The notes: generated by a model not told the origin, from the letters alone. A stretch of DNA of 64,000 bases from Chitinophagaceae bacterium (GCA_023229465.1 JALNZE010000013.1:23150-87149); one strand, 5' to 3'; numbered from the stretch's first letter, positions 1-9,105 are shown. Program-made: numbers and translations.

Positions 1-2174
1 TCCTTACCCTGCTTCTCCTTCCGCTACAATTGCTGGCACAGCCTTTCAGTAAAACCGAGATCAGTAACTGGCAACAGCAAGCCAAAAGGGTAACCATCAT
101 CCGCGATAACTGGGGCATTCCGCATATTTATGGCAAATCAGACGCGGATGCCGTATTTGGTTTATTGTACGCGCAATGCGAAGATGATTTTAAAAGAGTA
201 GAGATGAACTATGTAGAGAAATTGGGAAGATTGGCTGAGGTGAATGGAGAAAAAGACCTATATAATGACCTGCTCATCCGCATGATTATAGATTCAACAG
301 ATGCCATTGCAGATTACAAAAAAAGTCCAATTTGGTTAAGGCAATTACTCAATGCGTATGCGGATGGCATCAATTATTATCTGTATAAACACCCTGAAAC
401 CAAAGCTGCTTTACTTACCCGTTTTCAACCCTGGTACCCATTACTCTGGACCGATGGAAGCATTGGCGCCATAGATATAGCGGATATAACAGTGAATGAA
501 TTGAAAAACTTTTACTCGGGAGAGCCGGCCATTACCGCATCTGTCGCTTCCGGGGAAATAGATCCCTTGCCCGGCGGCTCCAACGGTTTTGCCATTGCCC
601 CTGCCAAAACCGCATCGGGCAATGCCATCCTCTATATCAATCCGCATGTAACTTTTTATTTCAGGCCCGAGGTAGCGGTAGAAAGTGAACAGGGATTGCA
701 TGCCTATGGAGCCGTTACCTGGGGCCAGTTCTTTATTTACCAGGGCTTTAATGAACACTGTGGGTGGATGCATACTTCCAGTTACAGTGATGTTGCAGAT
801 ACTTATTCAGAAAAAATTATTCAGAAAGAGAACGCGTTTTTTTATGCATACGATGGAAAATCAAGGCCCGTTATCCAAAAAAAAATAACGCTTAAATACC
901 TTTCCAATAATAGCCTTACCAGCAAAACCATCAACACCTATTACACGCACCACGGGCCCGTTATGGCCAGCAGAAATGGCAGTTGGATAAGTGTAAAAGC
1001 AAATAACCGGTCCATCAGGGGTATCATACAATCCTGGAAACGTACCAAGGCCAAAGGATTGGCTGATTTTAAAAAGAGCATGGAACTATTGGCCAACACT
1101 TCCAATAACACAGTGTATGCGGATGACAAGGGAAATATCTCTTACTGGCATGGCAACTATATGCCTGAGAGAGATCCCAAACTTAACTGGTTACATCCCG
1201 TTGATGGCAGTACTTCTAAAACAGAATGGAAAGGTATCCATCGTTTACCGGAATTGGTACAGGTACACAACCCCGCAACCGGCTGGATACAGAATTGCAA
1301 TTCAACCCCTTTTACCGTATCGGGAAGCAGCAGTCCGAAGAAAGAAAATTTTCCGGTATACATGGCGCCTAACGGTGAAAACTTCAGGGGTATTACTGCC
1401 GCAAAAATATTAGCTAACACAAACCAATACACCATTGATAAAGTGATCGCTTCAGGTTACGATACATATCTATCCGCCTTTGAACTATTGTTACCTGCCT
1501 TATTTAAGGCTTACAATACCAAAAAAGCAGACCCCATTTATGAACCACTGGAAAAGGCTGTAAGCCTGCTGACTAACTGGGACCTTCGTTCTTCTGAATC
1601 ATCTGTAGCTACTACGGTTGCCATTGAATGGGGACAAAAGTTATGGCCAACGATTGTAAAAGGAACCGGGCATCCGGATGAGTCGCCGGATATAGTAGAA
1701 AAAACCAAGCGATTTGCAAGCGCCGCTTCCGTAGAAACATTACTGGATACATTATCTCTAACCATACATGAGCTTACCGAAAAATTCGGCGCCTGGCAAA
1801 AACCATGGGGAGAAATCAACCGTTTTCAACGTTTATCCGGCGATCTCAAAGAAAAATTTGATGATACCCAGCCAAGTATTCCTTCCGGTTTTGCGGCTTC
1901 TACCTGGGGCTGTTTGCCATCCTTTGTAAGCAGAACAACTCCACAAACTAAATTGCGTTACGGATATAGTGGTAACAGTTTTATCTGTGCGGTAGAATTT
2001 GGTAAAAAGATAAAAGCTAAATCATTACTGGCAGGTGGAGAAAGTGGCGATGTAAATTCCAACCATTTTAAAGACCAGGCAGAGATGTATACCAGGGGGC
2101 AGTTTAAAGAAGTATTATTTTATAAGGATGACGTTTTGAAGCATGCGGAGAAAACGTATCATCCGGGGAGTTAG
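1..2174 (+). CDS. Penicillin acylase family hydrolase (5'-truncated)
   Basis: Ntn-hydrolase of the penicillin/acyl-homoserine-lactone acylase family, expected to cut amide bonds in the periplasm after self-processing. The frame is open from the window edge. Codons before the TTG at 30 encode a Leu-rich stretch ending in LLAQPFS, which is the end of a signal peptide, so the true start lies upstream of the window. The N-terminal RDNWGIPHIYG block is typical of the alpha chain. GGSNGFAI marks the chain junction, with the probable catalytic Ser at residue 184 counted from base 30. The stop codon lies inside a TTAGGAGTT repeat word. The substrate cannot be told from the sequence; the family call is firm. 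Confidence 0.88.
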   Translation, partial: LTLLLLPLQLLAQPFSKTEISNWQQQAKRVTIIRDNWGIPHIYGKSDADAVFGLLYAQCEDDFKRVEMNYVEKLGRLAEVNGEKDLYNDLLIRMIIDSTDAIADYKKSPIWLRQLLNAYADGINYYLYKHPETKAALLTRFQPWYPLLWTDGSIGAIDIADITVNELKNFYSGEPAITASVASGEIDPLPGGSNGFAIAPAKTASGNAILYINPHVTFYFRPEVAVESEQGLHAYGAVTWGQFFIYQGFNEHCGWMHTSSYSDVADTYSEKIIQKENAFFYAYDGKSRPVIQKKITLKYLSNNSLTSKTINTYYTHHGPVMASRNGSWISVKANNRSIRGIIQSWKRTKAKGLADFKKSMELLANTSNNTVYADDKGNISYWHGNYMPERDPKLNWLHPVDGSTSKTEWKGIHRLPELVQVHNPATGWIQNCNSTPFTVSGSSSPKKENFPVYMAPNGENFRGITAAKILANTNQYTIDKVIASGYDTYLSAFELLLPALFKAYNTKKADPIYEPLEKAVSLLTNWDLRSSESSVATTVAIEWGQKLWPTIVKGTGHPDESPDIVEKTKRFASAASVETLLDTLSLTIHELTEKFGAWQKPWGEINRFQRLSGDLKEKFDDTQPSIPSGFAASTWGCLPSFVSRTTPQTKLRYGYSGNSFICAVEFGKKIKAKSLLAGGESGDVNSNHFKDQAEMYTRGQFKEVLFYKDDVLKHAEKTYHPGS

Positions 2175-2181
2175 GAGTTGG
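2168..2181 (+). repeat. TTAGGAGTT repeat word over the acylase stop codon
   Basis: Short stretch reading GAGTTAGGAGTTGGGA. It matches the words repeated at 55421-55440 and, inverted, at 55487-55510. The TAG stop of the acylase gene is formed by this repeat, so the repeat may have set the present 3' end of the gene. Confidence 0.45.
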
Positions 2182-2198
2182 GATGTAACTTAATTGCT

Positions 2199-3776
2199 TC
2201 ATCGCTTATCAATCGCTTTAATATGGTACTCCTGAATCAATGCAGGATTTTCAGGTGTTAGGGTAAAGCTTACCCAGACATTGGCTTTTTCTCCTTCTAA
2301 TATAAAATATCCCCTTAACTGATTTTCGGGTACCACTTCATTTATTTTATTGATCTTACCTGCTTTGGCAAATATTTCATTGGCTTCTTTTTTCATTGTA
2401 TCCGTAAAATAATCGGCAAAGAAATTATCCGCAAAAATTCCGGAACCGGTTGCATTGGTAAAATCAGGAAGCAATTTTATGAGCTCATCACGCCTTTGTA
2501 TTAATAGGTGAGAAGCCGGTAACTGTCTTGGTTTTAATTGCGCCAACCGGATTAAAGTATCCAGTACAGAAAAATTAGGCGGGGTGGTGGGTGCATACGT
2601 AACATTGGCAAAAAGAATCACGCCCAATCCATACTCCGGTAAGAAGCGCCAGTTACTGCCAAAGCCGGGCAAGCCACCGCTATGCGCCACATAGGTCCGG
2701 CCTTCACAATCCCTTGTAATATTTAATCCATATGCATAAGAAGAAGTAGTGGCGCAGGCCCGGCCACTGGAATATTTGAAATTGGGATTCAACCCTATCA
2801 AACGCCAGGGCTGGTGCATTTCGCGGATAGAACTTCTATTTACAGGACCGGTCTCCGCTTCATTTCTCGCGGGCCATGCAGTTTGATGCAGGGCCACATA
2901 TTTACTGAATGATTCTATAGAAGTAATCATACCACCCATTGCACCATAAATACCATCATGCAACAAAGCCTCTTCGCGCCAGTTATCATTAATCCAGCGA
3001 TATCCATGGGCGAGGTCATTGGCGGGCACTTTACTGTATTCCCATTGTGCCTGGTTCATGCCTAAAGGTTTCCATATATTTTTTTCGATATAGTCGCTGT
3101 AAGGAATACCTGTAATTTTTTTAATGATATATCCCAACATCGCAAAACCCAGATTGCTGTATTCATATTCCAGGCCCGGATCATTAGAAAATGAAATGCC
3201 TTTTTTGATCAAATTAATTAAGTCTGCATCAGTATCTTCCAGTTGCCTGTCGCCCCATGGATTGTCTTCCGGAAAACCGGCTGAATGCGTTAATAAATTT
3301 TGAACGGTTATTTCAGGCGCATCATTGGTTAGTTTCTGCCCCTTCATTTCAGGAATATATTTATAAACCGGATCGTCTAATGTAAGCTTGCCTTCATCAC
3401 GGAGTTTTACTATCGCCATGGCAGTAAAGCTTTTACTCATCGATGCGATGCGAAACATTGATTGGGTAGTAGCAGGGATTTTTTTATCTATATCCGCATA
3501 TCCCCCACTTCCCGAATACACCAGTTTCCCATCCAGCACAATACCAAATGCATACCCGGGAAAATGATTTTTATCCGCGTAACGCTTATAGACCTCATCA
3601 ACTAAAGGAAAAAAAGATTGTAGTTTTTGTACCCTTTCCTTATCTGTAAAGGAGGGAGCCTGGTAGGAAGCGTTGGGGTTTTGAATAGCCGTATTCATTT
3701 GTCCATAACCAACCATTGATACAAAAAAAGTACAAGCGATGATTAGCTTCTTAAATGCGACAGATGTTTGCATCAT
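2199..3776 (-). CDS. Serine hydrolase, beta-lactamase/PBP4* family (class C-like)
   Basis: Exported serine hydrolase of the class C beta-lactamase / D-peptidase fold. A signal peptide ends near residue 25 (MVGYGQ). The catalytic SxxK is SMSK at 112-115, the YxN is YSN at 206-208, and HSGG at 365-368 takes the place of the KTG motif, as in esterases and peptidases of this family. The roughly 100 residues after the catalytic domain form a C-terminal extension of unknown role. It is transcribed opposite to the upstream acylase and ends 25 bp from it. A second Met follows the first, so the start could be 3 bp later. Physiological substrate is unknown; a true beta-lactamase role is not indicated. 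Confidence 0.87.
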   Translation of the reverse strand: MMQTSVAFKKLIIACTFFVSMVGYGQMNTAIQNPNASYQAPSFTDKERVQKLQSFFPLVDEVYKRYADKNHFPGYAFGIVLDGKLVYSGSGGYADIDKKIPATTQSMFRIASMSKSFTAMAIVKLRDEGKLTLDDPVYKYIPEMKGQKLTNDAPEITVQNLLTHSAGFPEDNPWGDRQLEDTDADLINLIKKGISFSNDPGLEYEYSNLGFAMLGYIIKKITGIPYSDYIEKNIWKPLGMNQAQWEYSKVPANDLAHGYRWINDNWREEALLHDGIYGAMGGMITSIESFSKYVALHQTAWPARNEAETGPVNRSSIREMHQPWRLIGLNPNFKYSSGRACATTSSYAYGLNITRDCEGRTYVAHSGGLPGFGSNWRFLPEYGLGVILFANVTYAPTTPPNFSVLDTLIRLAQLKPRQLPASHLLIQRRDELIKLLPDFTNATGSGIFADNFFADYFTDTMKKEANEIFAKAGKINKINEVVPENQLRGYFILEGEKANVWVSFTLTPENPALIQEYHIKAIDKR

Positions 3777-3803
3777 AAAATTTCATTTAAATAAAACGAC
3801 CAT

Positions 3804-5861
3804 TTAATAATTCGCTAATTTTGAAATGTATTCATCCAGCCTACTCTTCGCCATAAAATTTTTCTCCAGTTCCATATTGAATGGGATGGGGGTATCCATC
3901 GAGGCACAGCGCATCACAGGCGCATCCAGTAATTCAAAACAATGCTCACTTATCCAGGCGCTAATCTCACCGCCAATACCACCAATTAGTGTGTCTTCAT
4001 GCAATAATAACACTTTCCCTGTTTTGGCAACCGATTCTTTAATAGCTGTATAATCTAATGGCAGCAATGTTCTCAGATCAAGCAGGTGTAATGATATATC
4101 GGGATGCTGTTCCTGGTATTCCATGGCCCAATGTACACCGGCGCCATAGGTAATCAATGTAATATCCGTTCCTTCTTTTACTAATCTTGCCTTACCGATT
4201 GCTACCTCATAATATACTTCCGGCACCGGGCCGCTGATACTTCTGTACAGCGCCTTGTGTTCAAAAAATAAAACAGGATTGGGGTCATTTATGGCAGCGA
4301 TCAATAAACCCTTGGCATCATGCGGTGTGGAGGGGTACACTACTTTCAATCCGGGTACTTTGGTAAACCAGGCTTCATTACTTTGCGAATGAAAGGGCCC
4401 CGCGCCTACGCCGCCACCCGTTGGCATCCGTATCACTACATCGGCATTTTGTCCCCAGCGATAATACGATTTTGCCAGATTATTTACGATCTGGTTAAAG
4501 CCTACGGTTACAAAATCCGCAAACTGCATTTCCATAACAGATTTATATCCTTCCAAACTTAACCCTAACGTACAGCCTACAATGGCACTTTCACAAATGG
4601 GTGTATTACGTACCCGTTCCTTACCAAATTCCTCAACAAAGCCTTCTGTTATTTTAAAGGCGCCGCCATATTCCGCAATATCCTGTCCCATAAGAACGAG
4701 GTTAGGATGGCGGCGCATACTTTCCTGTAAGGCATCTTTGATAGCATCGAGCAATCGCTTATCGTGAGTCGTCAGTCGTGAATCGTTAGAGTTGTAAGAG
4801 TCGTGAGAGTCAATAATATTTATTGCCGACTCAAGACTTACGTCAGACGGTATTCTTGCATACACATCCCGCAACTCCTCTTCCCTATCGGGTACCAGGG
4901 CATCTGCTTCCGCTGCCAGTGCTAATTCTGCATCAATATAGGCTTTGAATTCGTTCCGGATATCAGACACCTGCATTTCTGAAAATACCTTTTCCGCGAT
5001 AAGGAATTGTTCATAGTTTTTGATTGGATCTTTTCTGCCCCATTCTTCAAAAAGTTCTTTGGGTACATATTTTGTTCCGCTGGCTTCTTCGTGACCACGC
5101 ATGCGAAAGGTCATGCATTCGACGAGATAGGGCTTTTGATTTTTAATACAATAGTCTCGAACACCTTTAATGGTATCATAAACGGATAACACATTATTTC
5201 CATCGATGCGGATACCTTCCATCCCATAACCCCTGGCTTTATCAACCAAACTTTCGCAACGGTATTGTTCTTTCACGGGTGTACTTAATCCGTAACCATT
5301 ATTTTCGATAACAAAAATTACCGGCAAATCCCATACAGCAGCTACATTAAGGGCTTCATGAAAATCACCCTCACTGGTTCCGCCATCACCACTAAAAGCA
5401 AGAGACACTTTATTTTCCTTTTTGAGTGTATAAGCCAATGCTACCCCGTCTGCAACGGCAAGCTGCGGACCCAGGTGCGAGATCATTCCGCAGATATGGT
5501 GGGGCTTACTGCCAAAATGAAAACTTCTTTCCCTGCCTTTGCTGTAGCCTTCTTTATTGCCCTGCCACTGCATAAATAATTTATGTAATGGCATTTGGCG
5601 GGAAGTAAACACGCCTAAATTTCTATGTAAGGGAAAAATCCATTCATCGTTCTCAAGGGCAAGTGTACATCCTACAGAAATGGCTTCCTGCCCAATACCA
5701 CTGAACCATTTACTGATCTTACCCTGCCGGAGCAATACCAGCATTTTTTCTTCGATCATTCGCGGCATCAGCAGGTTACGATATACATGAACCAGTTCTT
5801 CATTCGTAAAATTCAGTCGGGCAAAGTCCATGGGGGTATAGTTACAGGGGTTATTCTTCAA
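3804..5861 (-). CDS. 2-oxoacid dehydrogenase E1 component, alpha/beta fusion
   Basis: Thiamine-diphosphate-dependent E1 of a 2-oxoacid (probably branched-chain) dehydrogenase complex, decarboxylating the 2-oxoacid and passing the acyl group to a lipoyl E2. The alpha half (about 1-345) carries the ThDP motif GDGG (158-161) followed by NN at 187-188. The beta half (about 372-685) begins LLDAIKDALQ and contains LMGQDIAEYGG. The two chains, separate in many bacteria, are joined here, a form common in Bacteroidota. The joint (about 350-369) is low-complexity, rich in Ser, Asp and Asn, and is encoded by a dispersed DNA repeat at 4763-4812. No E2 or E3 gene lies nearby, so pyruvate versus branched-chain specificity is open. 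Confidence 0.88.
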   Translation of the reverse strand: MKNNPCNYTPMDFARLNFTNEELVHVYRNLLMPRMIEEKMLVLLRQGKISKWFSGIGQEAISVGCTLALENDEWIFPLHRNLGVFTSRQMPLHKLFMQWQGNKEGYSKGRERSFHFGSKPHHICGMISHLGPQLAVADGVALAYTLKKENKVSLAFSGDGGTSEGDFHEALNVAAVWDLPVIFVIENNGYGLSTPVKEQYRCESLVDKARGYGMEGIRIDGNNVLSVYDTIKGVRDYCIKNQKPYLVECMTFRMRGHEEASGTKYVPKELFEEWGRKDPIKNYEQFLIAEKVFSEMQVSDIRNEFKAYIDAELALAAEADALVPDREEELRDVYARIPSDVSLESAINIIDSHDSYNSNDSRLTTHDKRLLDAIKDALQESMRRHPNLVLMGQDIAEYGGAFKITEGFVEEFGKERVRNTPICESAIVGCTLGLSLEGYKSVMEMQFADFVTVGFNQIVNNLAKSYYRWGQNADVVIRMPTGGGVGAGPFHSQSNEAWFTKVPGLKVVYPSTPHDAKGLLIAAINDPNPVLFFEHKALYRSISGPVPEVYYEVAIGKARLVKEGTDITLITYGAGVHWAMEYQEQHPDISLHLLDLRTLLPLDYTAIKESVAKTGKVLLLHEDTLIGGIGGEISAWISEHCFELLDAPVMRCASMDTPIPFNMELEKNFMAKSRLDEYISKLANY
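4763..4812. repeat. CGTCAGTCGTGA-type repeat inside the E1 gene
   Basis: Tandem degenerate words of the form GTGAGTCGTCAGTCGTGAAT and GAGTCGTGAGAGTC. The 12-mer CGTCAGTCGTGA at 4770-4781 recurs exactly, on the other strand, at 11641-11652, and weaker copies occur near 21100-21118 and 36329-36341. Here the repeat is in frame within the E1 alpha/beta linker. Confidence 0.6.
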
Positions 5862-5907
5862 TCGTGAAACCCTAAGTTATCTTATTTCAACCTTTTATAA
5901 ATAAAAA

Positions 5908-5933
5908 AGCCATCCTGCTAGTGCAAAATGGCT
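5908..5933 (-). terminator. Rho-independent terminator of the Bax-inhibitor gene
   Basis: On the minus strand AGCCAT and ATGGCT pair around a 14-base loop and are followed by TTTTTTATTT. It lies just beyond the stop codon of the gene ending at 5956 and before the E1 gene start. Confidence 0.55.
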
Positions 5934-5955
5934 ATATAAAAATGTATGGAGATAA

Positions 5956-6723
5956 TTAGTCGCGACTACCCAGTTTACTCAACAACCTGAGTATTTCAAG
6001 GTATAGCCAAACCAGTGTTACCATTAATCCGAAAGCGCCATACCATTCCATGAATTTAGGGGCGCCTCTTTCCGCGCCTTGCTCAATCATATCAAAATCA
6101 AGAATCAGGTTTAAGGCGGCAATCGCCACAATAAATAAACTGATCCCGATACTTAACAGGCTGCTGTCTGTCATAAAACCAACATTCACTCCAAACATCC
6201 GCAAAACCATGGTTAGGAGGTAAAAGATACCAATACCCAGTGTAGCTGTGAAAATAACAGATTTGAACCTTTCTGTTGCATTAATAACGCGGAAATTATA
6301 CAAAAGGAACATGGCAATAGCCACACCAAAGGTAAGTCCCACCGCCTGCATGATAAGCCCTGGATATTTTTCCGCGAAAGCGGCATTCAGGATAGCAGAT
6401 ATACCACCAATAAACAATCCTTCCAGCAAACCGTACAAAGGCGCCAGGTAGCCGGCCCAATTGGGTTTAAAGGAAATAGCGATACCGGTGATCAATCCAC
6501 CAAATACCCCAACCATTAGTAAGGTAGTTACCATTGAAGACTGCCCCTGTTCAAACAAATGCCAGTTATACGCCGCACCTGCAATCACCATCAGCATTAA
6601 AAAGCCGAATTTATTGATCGCTCCCCTAACACTCATGGTTCCCTGCAAACTAGCTTCTATATGCATGCTTTTGTCGAACATCTTTTGTGTCAACGTTGGG
6701 TTACCAGATTTAAAAATTGCCAT
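5956..6723 (-). CDS. Bax inhibitor-1 / YccA family membrane protein
   Basis: Polytopic inner-membrane protein of the TMBIM/YccA family. About seven hydrophobic segments follow a polar N-terminus of about 30 residues. The family-like features are the late TATLGIGIFYLLTM region and the acidic-aliphatic stretch LILDFDMIEQGAERGAPKFM before the last membrane segment, which matches the conserved DxxxI region of bacterial BI-1 proteins. Members are linked to membrane stress and calcium leak, but a role in this organism is not known. It is a single gene with its own terminator and is divergent from the 2-oxoacid:ferredoxin oxidoreductase gene. Confidence 0.85.
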   Translation of the reverse strand: MAIFKSGNPTLTQKMFDKSMHIEASLQGTMSVRGAINKFGFLMLMVIAGAAYNWHLFEQGQSSMVTTLLMVGVFGGLITGIAISFKPNWAGYLAPLYGLLEGLFIGGISAILNAAFAEKYPGLIMQAVGLTFGVAIAMFLLYNFRVINATERFKSVIFTATLGIGIFYLLTMVLRMFGVNVGFMTDSSLLSIGISLFIVAIAALNLILDFDMIEQGAERGAPKFMEWYGAFGLMVTLVWLYLEILRLLSKLGSRD

Positions 6724-6852
6724 AATTGTAAAGAATTTAGAATACCAAATGTACGAAAACTTACACGGATTTATTAGGTATTGATATATAAGAAAAGGCT
6801 AAAATTCGTGAAACAGTTTCAATTTCAGTGTGTGTGATGCCTACTTATTAAG

Positions 6853-6860
6853 TATCTTCG
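6853..6860 (+). promoter_or_regulatory. Possible -7 promoter box of the KorA-like gene
   Basis: TATCTTCG resembles the Bacteroidota TAnnTTTG box with one mismatch and lies 20 bases before the ATG at 6881. A weak TGTG sits about 18 bases upstream. Weak call. Confidence 0.25.
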
Positions 6861-6880
6861 CGGGCACAATTTATTCTTCG

Positions 6881-8728
6881 ATGGCTAAAAAAGATGAACT
6901 ACTGCAAGACGTTGTAATAAAGTTTGCAGGCGATAGCGGCGACGGTATGCAACTTACCGGTCAACAGTTTACCAACAATACGGCAATGCTGGGCATAGAC
7001 CTGGCTACTTTCCCAGACTTTCCGGCGGAAATTCGTGCCCCGATAGGTACGGTACCCGGTGTGAGTGGCTTTCAATTGCATTTTTCTTCCAATAAGGTTT
7101 TTACCCCGGGAGATGTTGCGGATGTATTGGTTGCTATGAATGCGGCGGCGCTGAAAGTGAACCTGAAAGCCATTAAACCCGGCGGAAAGATCATTGTAAA
7201 TATGGAAGGATTTGATGCAAGAAATTTGCGGCTGGCTAATTATCCGGAAGGCGTTAATCCTTTGGAGGACGGCAGTCTTGGTAATTACGAAGTCATCCAA
7301 ATTGATGTAACCAAACTTACCCGCGAATCATTAAAGGATTTTGCGGAGTTGGGAAATAAAGAACGGGACCGGGCCAAAAACATGTTCGTTCTTGGTTATA
7401 TCTACTGGATGTATAACCGTAGCCTTGATACCACTATTGAATTTTTGAAAGAAAAATTTGGCAAAAAACCCACCATCCTCAATAGTAATATCAAGGTATT
7501 ACAGTCGGGATATAATTATGGAGATACCACCGAAACCTTTACTACCCGTTACACAGTAGAAAAGGCAAAAATGGATCCGGGTTTTTACCGCAGTATCATG
7601 GGTAACCAGGCATTATCGCTTGGATTGATAGCGGCAGGAGAAAAAAGTGGTTTGCCCATTTTTCTGGGAGCCTACCCTATTACACCGGCTTCGGATATTT
7701 TACATGAATTAAGTAAGTATAAAAATTTTGGTATTAAAACCTTCCAGGCAGAAGATGAGATTGCCGCTATCTCAGCCGTAATCGGCGCAAGCTATGGTGG
7801 GGCATTGGGCATTACGGCTACCTCCGGCCCCGGTATGGCATTGAAAACCGAAGCCATGGGTTTGGCCGTTATGCTGGAAATACCTTTGGTTATTATCAAT
7901 ATCCAACGCGGCGGACCTTCAACTGGTTTACCTACCAAGACTGAACAAAGTGACCTGATGCAGGCTTATTATGGCCGTAACGGCGAATGCCCGATGCCGG
8001 TTATTTCCTCCTCAACACCAAGCGACTGTTTTGACGTTGCCTATGAAGCGGTTCGTTTATCCGTACAACATATGACTCCGGTTATTTTATTGAGTGATGG
8101 ATATATTGCCAATGGCGCTGAGCCCTGGAAATTTCCTTCAGCAGCGGACCTGGCAACCATTACCGTTAATTTCAAAAAAGAGTTGGCAGAAGATGAACCC
8201 AAATTCCAACCTTACCGCCGGGATGATAAACTTGCCCGTTCCTGGGCCATCCCGGGCACACCCGGTTTTGAACACCGTATTGGTGGTTTGGAAAAACAGG
8301 ATGTAACCGGCAATATCAATTATGAACCAGAGAATCACCAGCAAATGGTGACTATCCGCCAGGCCAAGGTTGATAAAATTGCTGATCATATTCCCTTACA
8401 AACCATTGACAGTGGCCCGGAAAAGGGAAAAGTTTTGGTACTGGGATGGGGTTCTACCTATGGCGCCATTAAAAGTGCCGTACTGGAACTTCAGGCAGAG
8501 GGCCATGCGGTAAGCCACGCGCATATCCGTTACTTACGTCCATTCCCGAGAAATCTCGGAGACATAATAAAGAACTTTAATCAAGTACTGATACCTGAGA
8601 TCAATAACGGGCAACTCGTTAAAATCATCCGCGATGAATACCTGGTAGATGCGAAGCCTTATAACAAAGTGATGGGTATTCCAATTACGAAAGGCGAATT
8701 GATTGATGTGATCAGGAAGATGTTATAA
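6881..8728 (+). CDS. korA: 2-oxoacid:ferredoxin oxidoreductase, gamma-alpha fused subunit
   Basis: Alpha-type subunit of a 2-oxoacid (2-oxoglutarate-like):ferredoxin oxidoreductase, which oxidatively decarboxylates a 2-oxoacid to acyl-CoA with ferredoxin as acceptor. The N-terminal third is the gamma domain, with VIKFAGDSGDGMQLTGQQF near the start. The alpha domain begins around ALSLGLIAAGEKSGLPIF and includes GAYPITPASDI and TSGPGMALKTEA. ATG 6881 (MAKKDEL) is chosen because the earlier in-frame start adds residues unlike the family. The ThDP-binding beta subunit is usually encoded directly downstream; here the next gene is mmcQ-like and no beta subunit is present in the window. Specificity is inferred from overall resemblance. 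Confidence 0.85.
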   Translation: MAKKDELLQDVVIKFAGDSGDGMQLTGQQFTNNTAMLGIDLATFPDFPAEIRAPIGTVPGVSGFQLHFSSNKVFTPGDVADVLVAMNAAALKVNLKAIKPGGKIIVNMEGFDARNLRLANYPEGVNPLEDGSLGNYEVIQIDVTKLTRESLKDFAELGNKERDRAKNMFVLGYIYWMYNRSLDTTIEFLKEKFGKKPTILNSNIKVLQSGYNYGDTTETFTTRYTVEKAKMDPGFYRSIMGNQALSLGLIAAGEKSGLPIFLGAYPITPASDILHELSKYKNFGIKTFQAEDEIAAISAVIGASYGGALGITATSGPGMALKTEAMGLAVMLEIPLVIINIQRGGPSTGLPTKTEQSDLMQAYYGRNGECPMPVISSSTPSDCFDVAYEAVRLSVQHMTPVILLSDGYIANGAEPWKFPSAADLATITVNFKKELAEDEPKFQPYRRDDKLARSWAIPGTPGFEHRIGGLEKQDVTGNINYEPENHQQMVTIRQAKVDKIADHIPLQTIDSGPEKGKVLVLGWGSTYGAIKSAVLELQAEGHAVSHAHIRYLRPFPRNLGDIIKNFNQVLIPEINNGQLVKIIRDEYLVDAKPYNKVMGIPITKGELIDVIRKML

Positions 8729-8747
8729 AAAATTAATAGGTTTTTCG

Positions 8748-8798
8748 AACGCTCTTGGCTAAGTTTATATTCATGAATATAGAACAGCTAAGAGCGTT
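8748..8798 (+). promoter_or_regulatory. Long hairpin enclosing the mmcQ-like start codon
   Basis: 8748-8760 pairs with 8786-8798 (13 pairs, one of them G-U). 8763-8765 pairs with 8783-8785 and 8766-8771 with 8776-8781. The apical loop 8772-8775 reads CATG and contains the start codon. The 3' arm is followed by TTGTTT, so it could also act as a terminator for the upstream gene. Function is inferred, not shown. Confidence 0.5.
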
Positions 8799-9099
8799 TT
8801 GTTTAAGTAAACCCGGAGTGGAAGAATCCCTGCCATTCGGGCCGGATACTTTGGTGTTCAAAGTCAATGCCAAAATATTTTTACTTACGGGGCTCGACAG
8901 CTATCCTTTACAATTCAATGTAAAATGCGATCCTGACCAGGCGCTTGAATTAAGAGAAGAATATCCCGGCACCATACTCCCCGGCTACCACATGAATAAA
9001 AAACACTGGAATACCGTTATTGTAAACGGCAGTTTGAGTACGCAACAACTGCAGGAATTTATTAATGATTCGTATACCCTTATAAAAAAGAAAAAATAA
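8773..9099 (+). CDS. MmcQ/YjbR family protein
   Basis: Small protein of the MmcQ/YjbR (CyaY-like fold) family, sometimes described as DNA-binding; biological role unknown. Family features are IEQLRAFCLSKPGVEESLPFG at the N-terminus, then FKVNAKIFLL and the C-terminal block GYHMNKKHWNTVIVNGSL. Length of 108 residues fits the family. An in-frame TTG at 8755 would extend it by six residues, but homology starts at MNIEQL, so ATG 8773 is preferred. The start codon lies in the loop of a strong hairpin. It is convergent with the endonuclease III gene. Confidence 0.82.
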   Translation: MNIEQLRAFCLSKPGVEESLPFGPDTLVFKVNAKIFLLTGLDSYPLQFNVKCDPDQALELREEYPGTILPGYHMNKKHWNTVIVNGSLSTQQLQEFINDSYTLIKKKK

Positions 9100-9105
9100 A
9101 CTCCG

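Noticed and set aside
2199..3776. True class C beta-lactamase (resistance gene)
   Set aside because: The third motif is HSGG, not KTG, and a C-terminal extension is present; this fits esterase/peptidase-type members rather than AmpC.
4763..4812. CRISPR-like spacing of short repeats
   Set aside because: The repeat words are degenerate, directly abutting and without unique spacers; no cas genes are present.
6830..6880. Upstream extension of the KorA-like protein by 17 residues
   Set aside because: The added residues are not family-like and would place the start ahead of the likely promoter box; ATG 6881 gives the expected N-terminus.
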